From the NCBI RefSeq assembly GCF_000734965.1, contig NZ_JMTB01000113.1, forward strand, positions 1 through 64,000: 64,000 nt of DNA, written 5' to 3'. Position numbers and translations under genes: made by a program. Position 1 is the first letter of the stretch. Every line of letters begins with the position of its first letter. This DNA comes from Trabulsiella guamensis ATCC 49490 (GTDB taxonomy: Bacteria; Pseudomonadota; Gammaproteobacteria; Enterobacterales; Enterobacteriaceae). Shown here piece after piece: positions 53,793-63,078 of this stretch. A model generated the notes under the pieces. That model ran no database searches. It was not told where the DNA came from and saw nothing but the letters and a program-made list of their open reading frames with translations.

Positions 53793-55217
53793 ATGTTCGA
53801 ATTTGAATTGCTTGCTCAAGATCTTCTCGAAAAAGCTGAAGAGGAAGAAAAACAGCAACAAGATAAAGACAGAAAATTGATTGAAAAAGTTCTGGAAATT
53901 TATGACCAGAAATATGTTGCTGAATTACTTAGAAAAATTGGCAAAAATGAATGGAGTAGAGAAACGCTCAACCGGTGGGTTAATGGTAAATGTGAGCCTA
54001 AATCATTAACTACTGCTGAAGAGACCCTCCTCAAGAAAATGCTTCCAGCTCCGCCTGAACATCACCCAAATTACGCATTTCGTTTTATTGATCTCTTTGC
54101 GGGTATCGGTGGTATTCGTAAAGGTTTTGAAGCAATTGGTGGTCAGTGTGTCTTTACCAGCGAATGGAACAAAGAGGCTGTACGCACTTATAAAGCAAAC
54201 TGGTTCAATGATGAGCAAGCTCATCAATTTAACCTTGATATCCGTGAAGTCACACTAAGTGATAATGCCAATATTTCTGAAATAGAAGCTTATGAAAATA
54301 TTGATAATGTTATTCCAGATCATGATGTCCTATTGGCGGGTTTCCCATGCCAGCCTTTTAGTCTGGCGGGTGTAAGCAAGAAGAATTCATTGGGCCGGGC
54401 CCATGGTTTCGAATGTGAAGCTCAAGGGACACTTTTCTTTGATGTCGCACGAATTATCCGCTCAAAAAAACCAGCTATTTTTGTACTGGAAAATGTTAAA
54501 AATTTGAAGAGCCATGATAAAGGGAAAACCTTCAAAGTCATCATGGAGACGCTTGATGAGTTAGGTTACGAAGTTGCTGATGCGGCAGCTTCGGGTTCAG
54601 ATGACCCCAAAATTATCGATGGTAAACATTTCCTTCCACAACATCGTGAGCGAATTGTATTGGTCGGATTTCGTCGAGATCTTGCTATCCATGAAGGGTT
54701 TTCTCTCCGCGATATTAATCATTTTTATCCGAAAAAACGCCCTACTCTTGGTGAATTACTTGAGTCCACAGTTGACAGTAAATATATTCTTACGCCAAAG
54801 CTCTGGGAGTATCTCTATAACTATGCTAAGAAGCATGCAGCTAAAGGTAATGGTTTTGGGTTTGGTTTGGTTGATCCTAAAAATGCAGATAGTATCGCAC
54901 GGACTCTTTCTGCCAGATACCACAAAGATGGCTCCGAAATTTTGATAGATCGAGGATGGGATAAAGAGCTTGGTGAGGTTGATTTTGGAAATGAACACAA
55001 TCAGTCCCATCGGCCGAGACGGTTAACGCCTCGTGAATGCGCACGCCTAATGGGGTTTGAAAAACCAGATGGGAAACCATTCAGAATCCCTGTCTCCGAC
55101 ACCCAGTCATATCGACAATTTGGAAATTCTGTCGTTGTTCCCGTTTTCGAAGCTGTCGCCAGATTACTCGAGCCATATATCTTAAAAGCTGTGACAGTAA
55201 AAACCGCTAAGAATTAA
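53793..55217 (+). CDS. EcoRII-like DNA (cytosine-5) methyltransferase
   Basis: This 474-residue C5-methylase is strongly similar to M.EcoRII and Dcm, which methylate the inner C of CCWGG. Motifs in order are I ([17 protein letters not shown]), IV with the catalytic C186 ([11 protein letters not shown]), VI (FVLENVKN), VIII ([12 protein letters not shown]), IX ([16 protein letters not shown]) and X ([13 protein letters not shown]). The ~80-residue N-terminal extension seen in EcoRII, rich in acidic and basic residues, is present. The ATG at 53793 is chosen for TTGGAGGTG upstream; an in-frame ATG at 53751 is rejected. AT-rich codon use contrasts with murP, consistent with transfer. It is convergent with the endonuclease gene. 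Confidence 0.95.
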   Translation: MFEFELLAQDLLEKAEEEEKQQQDKDRKLIEKVLEIYDQKYVAELLRKIGKNEWSRETLNRWVNGKCEPKSLTTAEETLLKKMLPAPPEHHPNYAFRFIDLFAGIGGIRKGFEAIGGQCVFTSEWNKEAVRTYKANWFNDEQAHQFNLDIREVTLSDNANISEIEAYENIDNVIPDHDVLLAGFPCQPFSLAGVSKKNSLGRAHGFECEAQGTLFFDVARIIRSKKPAIFVLENVKNLKSHDKGKTFKVIMETLDELGYEVADAAASGSDDPKIIDGKHFLPQHRERIVLVGFRRDLAIHEGFSLRDINHFYPKKRPTLGELLESTVDSKYILTPKLWEYLYNYAKKHAAKGNGFGFGLVDPKNADSIARTLSARYHKDGSEILIDRGWDKELGEVDFGNEHNQSHRPRRLTPRECARLMGFEKPDGKPFRIPVSDTQSYRQFGNSVVVPVFEAVARLLEPYILKAVTVKTAKN

Positions 55218-55224
55218 AGACGTT

Positions 55225-55244
55225 CCCGGCACTTCTTTGCCGGG
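55225..55244. terminator. Hairpin between the convergent methylase and endonuclease genes
   Basis: A perfect 7-bp stem CCCGGCA / TGCCGGG with a CTTCTT loop lies 8 bp after the methylase stop and 7 bp from the endonuclease stop. T-tracts are short on both sides. Confidence 0.6.
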
Positions 55245-55250
55245 GACTTA

Positions 55251-56456
55251 TTATGACCTATCGGTATACAATTCAATCAACTCTGCAATAAAAGCGCCTA
55301 AACTCATCAACTCACCTCTAATAGCTTCTGGGTATTTCTTATGCAGACTAGCAGGAACAACCAATCTCACACCTGCTTCCTGCATTTCTCTGAACTGAGC
55401 TATTGAAACACCCTCCTGAAGGGTGAAAAGATGGATTGTTTTGATTCTATCCGCTTCATTGAGTATTTGCCGCCAGCGATCTTTACAGGTTGTTTTAACA
55501 GCCAGCATTCGCAATCTATCATCAGAGAACGCCACATCTTTATAGGCCTCAACTGACGGGAAAAGAAAATCTGGTTTTTTGTTACCCTCTGTAGTCGCCT
55601 GAGTTGCGAAAATGCTCAACCCGTGTTCCAGAAATAGTTGTTCAAGATGCAATTCAAGCGATTTTCCAGCGCGAGATTTACGGCGATTACTAACCGAGTT
55701 GGCCAATGCGATAAACTCATCAACCGATCCAAATCCTTTTTGAATAATATCGAGAACGTGCGCTTCCTCTACCAAAAGGAAAATATCATATTCAACACGA
55801 CGGCGATCGATTAATTGCTCATCCGGGTCGGCGGAATCTTTAGCAAAATAAGACGCTGCATATTGAATAATTTCACTTCCGGAAGGGAAAGTATGGCTCC
55901 ACTCTTCGGGGAGTTCATATCGCTTATTATTCACCTTAGGCTGGGGAGCTAACCCTCCCAAAATCTCTCTAGCAGGACCGAAGAGCAATGTTCCAGGTAC
56001 TATTTCTCCAAGAGTTGATTCCACAACATCTTCTTCATCCGGATTGATACAAACCCAAGTATCTACACCTTCGCTATCGTTTCCAGGCTCATGCTTGAAG
56101 GCCAGAACAGCCAACGCTCCCGTATTTTCCGGATTCTGAAGAGGGCTATCTCCCCCCCAACGAGTGATTCTTTTCTCGTTTCGCGTCATGCCAAAGAATT
56201 TATTATTGTAATAAATAGCCCTGACTTCACTATCGGCACAAATATGTGACGAACTTTTTGCATGTAGTAATACCGAAGGATTTAATTCACGAGTATGATT
56301 GATTGAAGGGAAAAGCTCAGCAACAATGCCTGATGGGATATATAAACCTACCTGATGACCGCCTGTTGCTCCTGTATCATTGGCAGATAACCTTTTGATA
56401 AATACATAATTTTTCCCATTTGCTTTATCGAGCAACCAATTTTGAAAGTCTGACAT
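55251..56456 (-). CDS. EcoRII-like type II restriction endonuclease
   Basis: This 401-residue protein aligns in my reading with R.EcoRII (404 residues), a type IIE enzyme cutting CCWGG that needs a second effector copy of the site. The N-terminal effector DNA-binding domain (~1-170) contains FIKRLSANDTGATGGHQVGL and RNEKRITRWGG. The C-terminal PD-(D/E)XK domain contains RRRVEYDIFLLVEE, KKPDFLFPS (D296) and LAVKTTCKDRWRQIL, giving lysines K321 and K325 that match the EcoRII active site. AGGAAG precedes the ATG. Both halves look intact, so the system should be active. Confidence 0.94.
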   Translation of the reverse strand: MSDFQNWLLDKANGKNYVFIKRLSANDTGATGGHQVGLYIPSGIVAELFPSINHTRELNPSVLLHAKSSSHICADSEVRAIYYNNKFFGMTRNEKRITRWGGDSPLQNPENTGALAVLAFKHEPGNDSEGVDTWVCINPDEEDVVESTLGEIVPGTLLFGPAREILGGLAPQPKVNNKRYELPEEWSHTFPSGSEIIQYAASYFAKDSADPDEQLIDRRRVEYDIFLLVEEAHVLDIIQKGFGSVDEFIALANSVSNRRKSRAGKSLELHLEQLFLEHGLSIFATQATTEGNKKPDFLFPSVEAYKDVAFSDDRLRMLAVKTTCKDRWRQILNEADRIKTIHLFTLQEGVSIAQFREMQEAGVRLVVPASLHKKYPEAIRGELMSLGAFIAELIELYTDRS

Positions 56457-56615
56457 TATGCTTCCTTACTTATTTTTCGAACTCTGGAAAAGATTGTTTC
56501 ACATATTTCCTGAAGCGGCTAGTATGTAGCCAAACAGCAAATCCTTTTTCAGTATTCACCGAACATCAGTATGTTAATTTCACTTCTTAAATAAAATGCC
56601 AAATTCTCCCTGTGC

Positions 56616-56621
56616 TATGAT
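56616..56621 (+). promoter_or_regulatory. Candidate extended -10 promoter of yicL
   Basis: TGC-TATGAT forms an extended -10 element 45 bp before the yicL ATG. The 209-bp gap between the endonuclease start and yicL otherwise shows no gene; the AT-rich composition of the restriction genes continues to about 56600. Confidence 0.5.
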
Positions 56622-56665
56622 GTCCTCCGAAGTAAAAAGTGAGAGAAAACAGCGAAGAGGACATC

Positions 56666-57571
56666 ATGGGCTCCAGCAGAAAAGGGATGATGAACGTGCT
56701 GATCGCCGCCATTTTATGGGGTAGTTCAGGCGTTTGCGCACAGTACATCATGGAACAGAGCCAGATGTCGTCGGGGTTTCTGACCATGACGCGCCTGCTG
56801 TTTGCCGGTACTATCCTGTTAACGTTGTCTTTTGTTCACGGCGACAAAATTTTCGCCATCTTCCGTCACCGTAAAGATGCCCTGAACCTGCTGATTTTCA
56901 CGCTGGCAGGGGCGTTGACAGTGCAACTGACTTTCCTGCTGACCATCGAAAAATCTAACGCCGCGACCGCCACCGTGCTGCAGTTTCTCTCACCGACGAT
57001 CATTGTCGCGTGGTTTGCACTGGCGAAACGCGTTCGTCCGGGCCTGCTGGTAATAATCGCGATTCTGACGTCGCTTATCGGCACGTTTTTGCTGGTTACT
57101 CACGGCGACCCGACGTCGCTTTCTGTCTCTGCGGCAGCGCTGTTCTGGGGGATTGCTTCTGCATTTGCGGCGGCGTTTTATACCACCTTTCCATCAACGC
57201 TTATCGCCCGCTACGGCACGTTGCCTATCGTTGGCTGGAGTATGCTGCTCGGCGGTATCGTGTTGCTGCCGTTTTACGCCGCGCAGGGTTCGCAGGTTGC
57301 CATCACCGGTAATCTGGTTCTGGCCTTTTTCTACTTCGTGGTGATCGGAACCGCTTTGACCTTCAGCCTGTACCTGAAAGGCGCACAACTGATTGGCGGG
57401 TCAAAAGCCAGCATTCTGAGCTGTACGGAGCCACTGAGCAGCGCGCTACTGTCGCTGCTGTTGTTGGGCGTGACGTTTACGCTGCTCGACTGGCTCGGTA
57501 CGCTGCTGATCCTCTCCTCTGTGATCCTGATTTCGCTGGATTCGCGCAGAAGAGTGAAACCGGGGCTGTAA
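56666..57571 (+). CDS. yicL: EamA/DMT-family inner-membrane transporter YicL
   Basis: This 301-residue drug/metabolite transporter has ten predicted helices in two EamA repeats (first repeat from [19 protein letters not shown], second from [17 protein letters not shown]). The cargo is unknown. The start at 56666 follows AAGAGGA and gives the E. coli-like [12 protein letters not shown]. It marks the right edge of the accessory region: from here the order again follows E. coli. Confidence 0.92.
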   Translation: MGSSRKGMMNVLIAAILWGSSGVCAQYIMEQSQMSSGFLTMTRLLFAGTILLTLSFVHGDKIFAIFRHRKDALNLLIFTLAGALTVQLTFLLTIEKSNAATATVLQFLSPTIIVAWFALAKRVRPGLLVIIAILTSLIGTFLLVTHGDPTSLSVSAAALFWGIASAFAAAFYTTFPSTLIARYGTLPIVGWSMLLGGIVLLPFYAAQGSQVAITGNLVLAFFYFVVIGTALTFSLYLKGAQLIGGSKASILSCTEPLSSALLSLLLLGVTFTLLDWLGTLLILSSVILISLDSRRRVKPGL

Positions 57572-57575
57572 GCGC

Positions 57576-58757
57576 TTACTTAATCTTCACCTTCGTCGCC
57601 ACCAGCAGCGCTGTCAGTAGCATCAGCGTACCAGACAGCGCCAGTGGCGACAGCAATCCAAAATGGTCGAGCGCAAAGCCGCCGACGGCGGCACCGCAGG
57701 TGTTCGCTAATTGGATCACCGCGACCTGAATGGAACCGGCTTTTTCCGCCTGATCGGAGAGCGAGCGGGTGATCCACGTTGACCAGCCGACCGGCACCAG
57801 TGCAAACGCGAAGCCCCAGATAATCGCCACTGCCGACGCGACAACTTTATCGTTGCCCCAGAGCATCAGCGTCACTGCGCTTAATGCCAGTACCAGCGGC
57901 GCACAGGCCAGCGCGGCTTTCACCGAACGCTTGAGAATGACTGACGACAGCGAGGTGCCAATAAAACTGGCGATACCAAAACTCAATAACACCAGCGTCA
58001 GTCCATCGACGTCGAAGCCCGCCAGGGTCATATACACCGGGCGAATATAGGTGAAGAACGAGAACTGACCGGCAAAGGCCATGAAAATCGCGATCATCCC
58101 GGCTAACACGCCGGGGCGCTTCAGCAGGCCAAACATGTTCTGTTGCTGCGCCGTTTCGCCGGGCAGCGACGGCAGGGCTTTCACCACCCAGAGAATGCAC
58201 AGCAACCCCATCAACGCCGCGCCGTTAAACACGTTGCGCCAGCCGATAATGCCGCCAAGGAAACTGCCCAACGGCGCGGCGATCACCAGCGCAATCGACA
58301 CGGCACCAAAAATCACCGACAGCGCTTTCGGCACCATGCGCGGCGGCACAAGACGCATTGTCAGCGACGCTGACATCGCCCAGAAGCCGCCAAGCGCGAG
58401 ACCCAGGCAGGCGCGCCCCAGCAACAGCAGAGCAAAACTGTTAGAAAACGAAACCAGCAGGCAGGAGAGCGTCAGCAACACGGCAAACAGGATAACCACA
58501 TAGCGGCGATCGGTTTTACCAATGAGATGGGTGATAAACAGGCTGGCAAACATCGCCACAAACGCGGTGGTGGTGACTGACTGCCCGGCCACGCCTTCGG
58601 TGATGCCGAGATCCTGCGCCATCGGCGTCAACAGGCTGACCGGCAGAAACTCAACGGTAATCAGGCACGCCACACAAAACGCGACCGCAAAGACGGCTGA
58701 CCAGTTAGCGCGGGATATCACGTCAACGGATTTTTTACTTTCTGTGCATTCACTCAT
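57576..58757 (-). CDS. nepI: MFS purine ribonucleoside efflux pump
   Basis: This 393-residue major facilitator with twelve helices exports purine nucleosides such as inosine in E. coli (YicM). Family marks are [38 protein letters not shown] and [21 protein letters not shown]. It is convergent with yicL with 4 bp between stops. Confidence 0.94.
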   Translation of the reverse strand: MSECTESKKSVDVISRANWSAVFAVAFCVACLITVEFLPVSLLTPMAQDLGITEGVAGQSVTTTAFVAMFASLFITHLIGKTDRRYVVILFAVLLTLSCLLVSFSNSFALLLLGRACLGLALGGFWAMSASLTMRLVPPRMVPKALSVIFGAVSIALVIAAPLGSFLGGIIGWRNVFNGAALMGLLCILWVVKALPSLPGETAQQQNMFGLLKRPGVLAGMIAIFMAFAGQFSFFTYIRPVYMTLAGFDVDGLTLVLLSFGIASFIGTSLSSVILKRSVKAALACAPLVLALSAVTLMLWGNDKVVASAVAIIWGFAFALVPVGWSTWITRSLSDQAEKAGSIQVAVIQLANTCGAAVGGFALDHFGLLSPLALSGTLMLLTALLVATKVKIK

Positions 58758-58849
58758 CGGTTATCGGGTGTCCAGAAAAGGGTGGCGGGTCGCGCAGTGT
58801 AGCATTTTAACTGTGACGTATTTAACGTTTTGCCAACTTTTCCGACGGT

Positions 58850-59302
58850 TCAGTGCAGCCAGTGAACACCCTCTTCCGGCATATACAGGGCGTTGTAGCG
58901 GGTCTGGAAGGCATTGAGTTCCCAACTGTCCGGCTCCAGCTCACGCAGAAACCCCTGCGCCAGACGAAGCTGGGCATCGGTGATCGGTGCGTCGAGTCGC
59001 GCTTTTTGCATCAGGCGATGCCAGTAGCGCATGTTCTGTTCACTGCCATCGACAATAAACACCTGCCAGATCAGCAGCACCTGCGCTGCGTTTTGCAGAT
59101 GCGCCTCGTTCGGCCTTTCCAGATAGCGGAGAAATTCGTTGCCCGCGGACTTCCCCATCTGATCGATCATTGATTCCACCGGCTCCGGCGTAATCGCCAG
59201 GCGCTCGCTCAGGCGACGGATAGCGCGGCGGGAATCGGAGGTCAGCACCCTGAATCCCACAATAAAGACAACCACCAGCGTGGCCAACATCAACCAGATC
59301 AT
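58850..59302 (-). CDS. yicN: DUF1198 protein YicN
   Basis: This 150-residue protein has one N-terminal membrane helix (MIWLMLATLVVVFIVGFRVL) and a helical soluble domain ending PEEGVHWLH. Function is unknown. The start at 59302 follows GAGAGG; a longer frame adds only four residues. Confidence 0.9.
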   Translation of the reverse strand: MIWLMLATLVVVFIVGFRVLTSDSRRAIRRLSERLAITPEPVESMIDQMGKSAGNEFLRYLERPNEAHLQNAAQVLLIWQVFIVDGSEQNMRYWHRLMQKARLDAPITDAQLRLAQGFLRELEPDSWELNAFQTRYNALYMPEEGVHWLH

Positions 59303-59368
59303 GCAACCTCTCACGTTATCTCTGCGTTCACATCATAAAGGGAATTCCTTTCAAGTCGACAGAGAGAT

Positions 59369-59401
59369 AAAAAAACGCGCTTACCATGACGATAAGCGCG
59401 T
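59369..59401 (-). terminator. Terminator of the deoKPX-like operon
   Basis: A perfect 9-bp stem ACGCGCTTA / TAAGCGCGT with a 9-base loop is followed on the minus strand by seven T. It lies 30 bp after the deoX-like stop. Confidence 0.92.
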
Positions 59402-59430
59402 GAAAACGAACAATCTCAGGAAGACGGGGG

Positions 59431-60444
59431 TCACATCACCCCGGTGGTGACGTGGAATGTGCGGGTTTGCTGTGGCGCCAGTTCAATCAGACTACCGTTG
59501 CGCTGTGCTGCCAGGAACCCTTCCGGGCGACAGGTGGCTGGTAACGCGAACGCCGCCACCTGCTGATCGCCGTTGTAGAGGATCCAGCGCGTCACATAAT
59601 TCAGATCTTTACTGGAGAATCGTGTAACGAACGTGGTGCCATCAGGCGCGATCATCTTAAATTCGGGAGTTTGGGTGTAACGATCGAGCTTATCGCCGAA
59701 GAACACGATTTCCGGGTCGCAGAACTCTGGCGCATTAAGCGTTTTCAGCGACACCTCACCCTGCAGAATGCGCTGGTTGAACGCCTGCCACTGTGGCGTC
59801 GGCTTCACATGCGCCGGAACAGATTCCCGTAACGTCAGCGCCTCATCAGGGAAATTCTGCTCAAAGGTCGCCTGCGGCACATAGGCGTAATTCATGTGGC
59901 ACATGTACTGCAGCGGCATCGCCACTGACGCGAGGTTGGTTACCGACATGGTGATGTCAAACAGCGCGCTTTCTTTATGCAGTGCTACTGTCGGGCTTGC
60001 GTGATAATGATGACCGAAACCCATCACATATTCACAGCCGCCGCCGATGCGCAGTGTGTCGCCATCAAGCTCCAGCCAGGCATCATCCATCGTCGCGCAG
60101 GCCATTTCGCCATGCAGCGGGTGCGTGTCTTCCGGCGACGGGCAACCGTTAGCCAGCAGCCCGGAGTGAAACGCGAAGCAGCCATAGGTTTCGACGACCT
60201 CTTTCGCCGGTTTCGGCTGGCGGAACATGTTGCGCATCGTCAGGTCGTGGCCGTCGAACTGCGCATCCCAGATCATCTGTCCCATCCACGGCAGGATAAC
60301 CAGATGACCACGACTGTTTTGCAGGCGTAAACCTTCTACACCGCTGTCATAGCGAAACGCAGTGACCGAGAAATCGCTGTTTTCCAGCAGGACGCGGGGT
60401 TGTTCGGTAAACAGACTGCGCCATAACGGAATTCGGGTTGTCAT
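59431..60444 (-). CDS. deoX: DUF4432 aldose-1-epimerase-like protein (DeoX-like)
   Basis: This 337-residue galactose-mutarotase-fold protein has LPWMGQMIWDAQFDGHDL, the HPLHGEMACATMDDAWLE histidine region and YMCHMNYAYVP. Salmonella has a homologous third gene in its deoK operon. A mutarotase acting on deoxyribose would fit, but this is inference. It is last in deoK-deoP-deoX, 11 bp after the permease. Confidence 0.8.
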   Translation of the reverse strand: MTTRIPLWRSLFTEQPRVLLENSDFSVTAFRYDSGVEGLRLQNSRGHLVILPWMGQMIWDAQFDGHDLTMRNMFRQPKPAKEVVETYGCFAFHSGLLANGCPSPEDTHPLHGEMACATMDDAWLELDGDTLRIGGGCEYVMGFGHHYHASPTVALHKESALFDITMSVTNLASVAMPLQYMCHMNYAYVPQATFEQNFPDEALTLRESVPAHVKPTPQWQAFNQRILQGEVSLKTLNAPEFCDPEIVFFGDKLDRYTQTPEFKMIAPDGTTFVTRFSSKDLNYVTRWILYNGDQQVAAFALPATCRPEGFLAAQRNGSLIELAPQQTRTFHVTTGVM

Positions 60445-60455
60445 GGAAGTTCTCC

Positions 60456-61775
60456 TCAGGACGCTGTGGCTTCTTCACCCAGCGTGCGACGTACTTTCAG
60501 CTCACGCCAGAAGTAAATACCGACGTAGACGAAGCACAGCATCGACACCAGGAAGGAAACCTGTAACGAATGGAACATATCAGCGACGTAGCCCTGAATA
60601 GCCGGAACCACCGCTGCACCGACAATCGCCATCACGATAACCGCTCCTGCCATTTCGGTATGTTCGTTATCGACGGTATCCAGCGTCCCGGCGTAAATCG
60701 TTGCCCAACAGGGTCCAAACAGCACGCTCACCAGCACCGCGACATACACCGCGCTGAAGCTCGGTACCAGGGCGACATAGGCGAGGAACAGCGCGCCGAC
60801 AACGGAGTACATGATCAGCACTTTTTCGGGGTTGAAGCGCGTCATCAGAATGTTGGCGATAAACTTCCCGATGAAGAAGCAGGCGAAGCTGTAGACCATA
60901 AAGTTTGAGGCATCGCGTTCGTTAATATCCCCCAGTTCCAGCGCCAGTCGAATGGTGAATGACCAGACGGCCACCTGCATACCGACATACAGGAACTGCG
61001 CGAGAATACCGCGACGGAAGCGGGCGTTGGTCGCCAGATAACGCAGCGTGTCCATGGCTGACGGGCGCTTATGTGTGGCGGTCTGCTCGACTTTACATTT
61101 CGGGAAGCGGGTGAAGAGGAACAGCACCAGCACAACCACCAGTACCATAATCATGTACTTATAGGGTTCGAGGGTGTTCTCCAGCATCAGCACTTTGAAG
61201 TTGTGTACCTGCTCTGCCGTCATGCCCGCCATCTGTTTTTCCAGGCTTTCGCCTTCGGAGAACACCAGATATTTCCCCAACAGAATGCCGGAGGCCGCGC
61301 CAATCGGGTAGAAAGTCTGACTGATGTTCAGGCGCAACGTTGCCCACTGTTTCGGCCCAATCATTGAGCTGTAGGTGTTTGCCGCAGTTTCAAGGAAGCT
61401 CAAACCGATGGCAATAGCAAAAATGGCCGCCAGGAACATGGTGTAGGTCGCCATGTGCGAGGCAGGGAAAAACAGTGTACACCCGACGATATAAAGCGTT
61501 AATCCAATTAATATCGCGACTTTATAAGTGCTATTTTTAATCACCAGCGAAGCCGGAATCGCAATTAAAAAATAGCCGCCATAAAACGCACTCTGCACTA
61601 ACGCGGAGGCAAAGTTACTCAGCGAAAATACGCTTTTAAACTGGGTAATGAGAATATCATTTAACGCCGCAGCGCATCCCCACAATGGAAATAAACAGGA
61701 TAACAAAATAAACTGGAACAGAGGGGTTTTATTCAGATACCCGTCAGGCATCTGAACGATGTTTTTATCGTTCAT
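60456..61775 (-). CDS. deoP: MFS sugar permease of the fucose permease family (DeoP-like)
   Basis: This 439-residue proton-linked major facilitator has about twelve helices and FucP-family marks: FPLWGCAAALNDILITQFK at helix 1, FLETAANTYSSMIGP, and FGPCWATIYAGTLDTVDNE in the second half. In Salmonella, DeoP imports 2-deoxy-D-ribose, and the operon context here supports the same cargo. It lies 26 bp after the kinase gene. Confidence 0.85.
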   Translation of the reverse strand: MNDKNIVQMPDGYLNKTPLFQFILLSCLFPLWGCAAALNDILITQFKSVFSLSNFASALVQSAFYGGYFLIAIPASLVIKNSTYKVAILIGLTLYIVGCTLFFPASHMATYTMFLAAIFAIAIGLSFLETAANTYSSMIGPKQWATLRLNISQTFYPIGAASGILLGKYLVFSEGESLEKQMAGMTAEQVHNFKVLMLENTLEPYKYMIMVLVVVLVLFLFTRFPKCKVEQTATHKRPSAMDTLRYLATNARFRRGILAQFLYVGMQVAVWSFTIRLALELGDINERDASNFMVYSFACFFIGKFIANILMTRFNPEKVLIMYSVVGALFLAYVALVPSFSAVYVAVLVSVLFGPCWATIYAGTLDTVDNEHTEMAGAVIVMAIVGAAVVPAIQGYVADMFHSLQVSFLVSMLCFVYVGIYFWRELKVRRTLGEEATAS

Positions 61776-61801
61776 AGTGCTACCTTTAACTGTACAGAGT
61801 T

Positions 61802-62725
61802 TTATTTTTCGTTTAACGCCAGATACTCATTGAATTGTTCAATGCTGGGATAAGACGACTGAGTGCCTTTCCCTGTAACGCTAAACGCAGCAAAGAGAGC
61901 GGCTTTTTTCATCGCGAATTCCACGTCACCACTCTGAACATAGTAATGCGCAAAGCAGCCAATGAAGGCATCGCCTGCGCCGCTGGTATCGACTGCATTG
62001 ACTTTAAAAGCAGGTACGTGGACTTCCTGCTCACGGGTCATCCATAACGCGCCTTTTTCACCCATGGTGACGATAATATTATTTAGCCCCATTTCTAACA
62101 GCGAGCGGGCAGCGGTTCGAATATTATCGTAGGTGTTAACTGGCATACCGGTGAGGATTTCCAGTTCGGTTTCATTAGGAATAAAGAAATCACATTTACA
62201 GGCATAAGACATATCCAGCTCACGTAACGCTGGTGCTGGATTCAATAACACCTTAATGCCATGTTTTTTGCCAAACTCAATGGCGTGATAAACCGTTTCG
62301 AGCTGGACTTCGAGTTGCAGAACAATTAATTGACACTTCTTCAGATCTTCTGCCGCGCGATCAATATCTTCCGGCGACAAAAATTTATTCGCACCTTTAA
62401 TAATCAGAATACTGTTGCTGGAGTTGGCGTTAACAAATATCGGCGCCACGCCACTGCTGGTGCAGGGCACTTTTTCAACGTAGGTGGTATTGATGCCCCA
62501 GGATTCTAAATTGCGGATGGTGTTGTCAGCAAAAATGTCATCGCCGACTTTGGTCAGCATCATGACTTTGGAATTGAGCTTTGCGGCAGCCACCGCCTGG
62601 TTTGCGCCTTTACCGCCACAGCCAATCTTGAATGCGGGTGCTTCCAGGGTTTCCCCCTCTTTTGGCATCTGGTTGGTGTAGGTGATGAGATCAACCATGT
62701 TGGAGCCGATAACCGCGATATCCAT
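61802..62725 (-). CDS. deoK: Deoxyribokinase (ribokinase family)
   Basis: This PfkB-family kinase phosphorylates 2-deoxy-D-ribose at O5, yielding the substrate of DeoC aldolase. It has 307 residues. The N-terminal glycine motif is GCGGKGANQAVAAAKL, and the catalytic DTSGAGDAFIG (about residue 250) is intact. It reads as a very close match to Salmonella DeoK. The start at 62725 follows AGAGGAAG. It is the first gene of the operon and divergent from the DeoR-type regulator. Confidence 0.92.
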   Translation of the reverse strand: MDIAVIGSNMVDLITYTNQMPKEGETLEAPAFKIGCGGKGANQAVAAAKLNSKVMMLTKVGDDIFADNTIRNLESWGINTTYVEKVPCTSSGVAPIFVNANSSNSILIIKGANKFLSPEDIDRAAEDLKKCQLIVLQLEVQLETVYHAIEFGKKHGIKVLLNPAPALRELDMSYACKCDFFIPNETELEILTGMPVNTYDNIRTAARSLLEMGLNNIIVTMGEKGALWMTREQEVHVPAFKVNAVDTSGAGDAFIGCFAHYYVQSGDVEFAMKKAALFAAFSVTGKGTQSSYPSIEQFNEYLALNEK

Positions 62726-63078
62726 GTTTACTTCCTCTCTGAAACAATCACACTGCAATGATATTATCGAAACATTATCATGTTACTTTTGTATCATTTG
62801 TGATTCTGATCGCGATTAAAAAATCATATGGCTGTTTATTTCTTGATCACCCGTTTTTGTGATGGGGATAACATCGTGCAAACTCAGCGAAATAAAAATC
62901 AATTAACTTGCTGATATATATCATTTTAATATTAGTTAAGCGCAACGTAACGGGCTTTCTTTTCAGCAGGCAGCGCAGTATAGTAAAGCGCAGACGGGAT
63001 GTTGCGTACGCATCAGATAATGTTACTTTGAAAACATTAAGAGCTAACTGGGACAGGTTCTTACAGCGGAGAGAGTGA
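62726..63078. promoter_or_regulatory. Divergent deoK / deoQ control region (353 bp, no gene)
   Basis: Two palindromes sit near the two ends: AACAT-TATC-ATGTT (62771-62784) before deoK and AATGTT-ACTTTGAA-AACATT (63019-63038) before deoQ. Each overlaps a GATAAT -10-like hexamer reading towards its gene, and both contain GATAATGTT. CRP-like sites TGTGATTCTGATCGCG (62799-62814) and TGTGATGGGGATAACA (62858-62873) lie between. This fits a DeoR-family repressor acting on both promoters, with catabolite activation of deoK. Confidence 0.65.

Noticed and set aside
53619-56665. Restriction genes as part of a transposon or prophage
   Set aside because: No transposase, integrase, terminal repeats or target duplications could be seen at either boundary.
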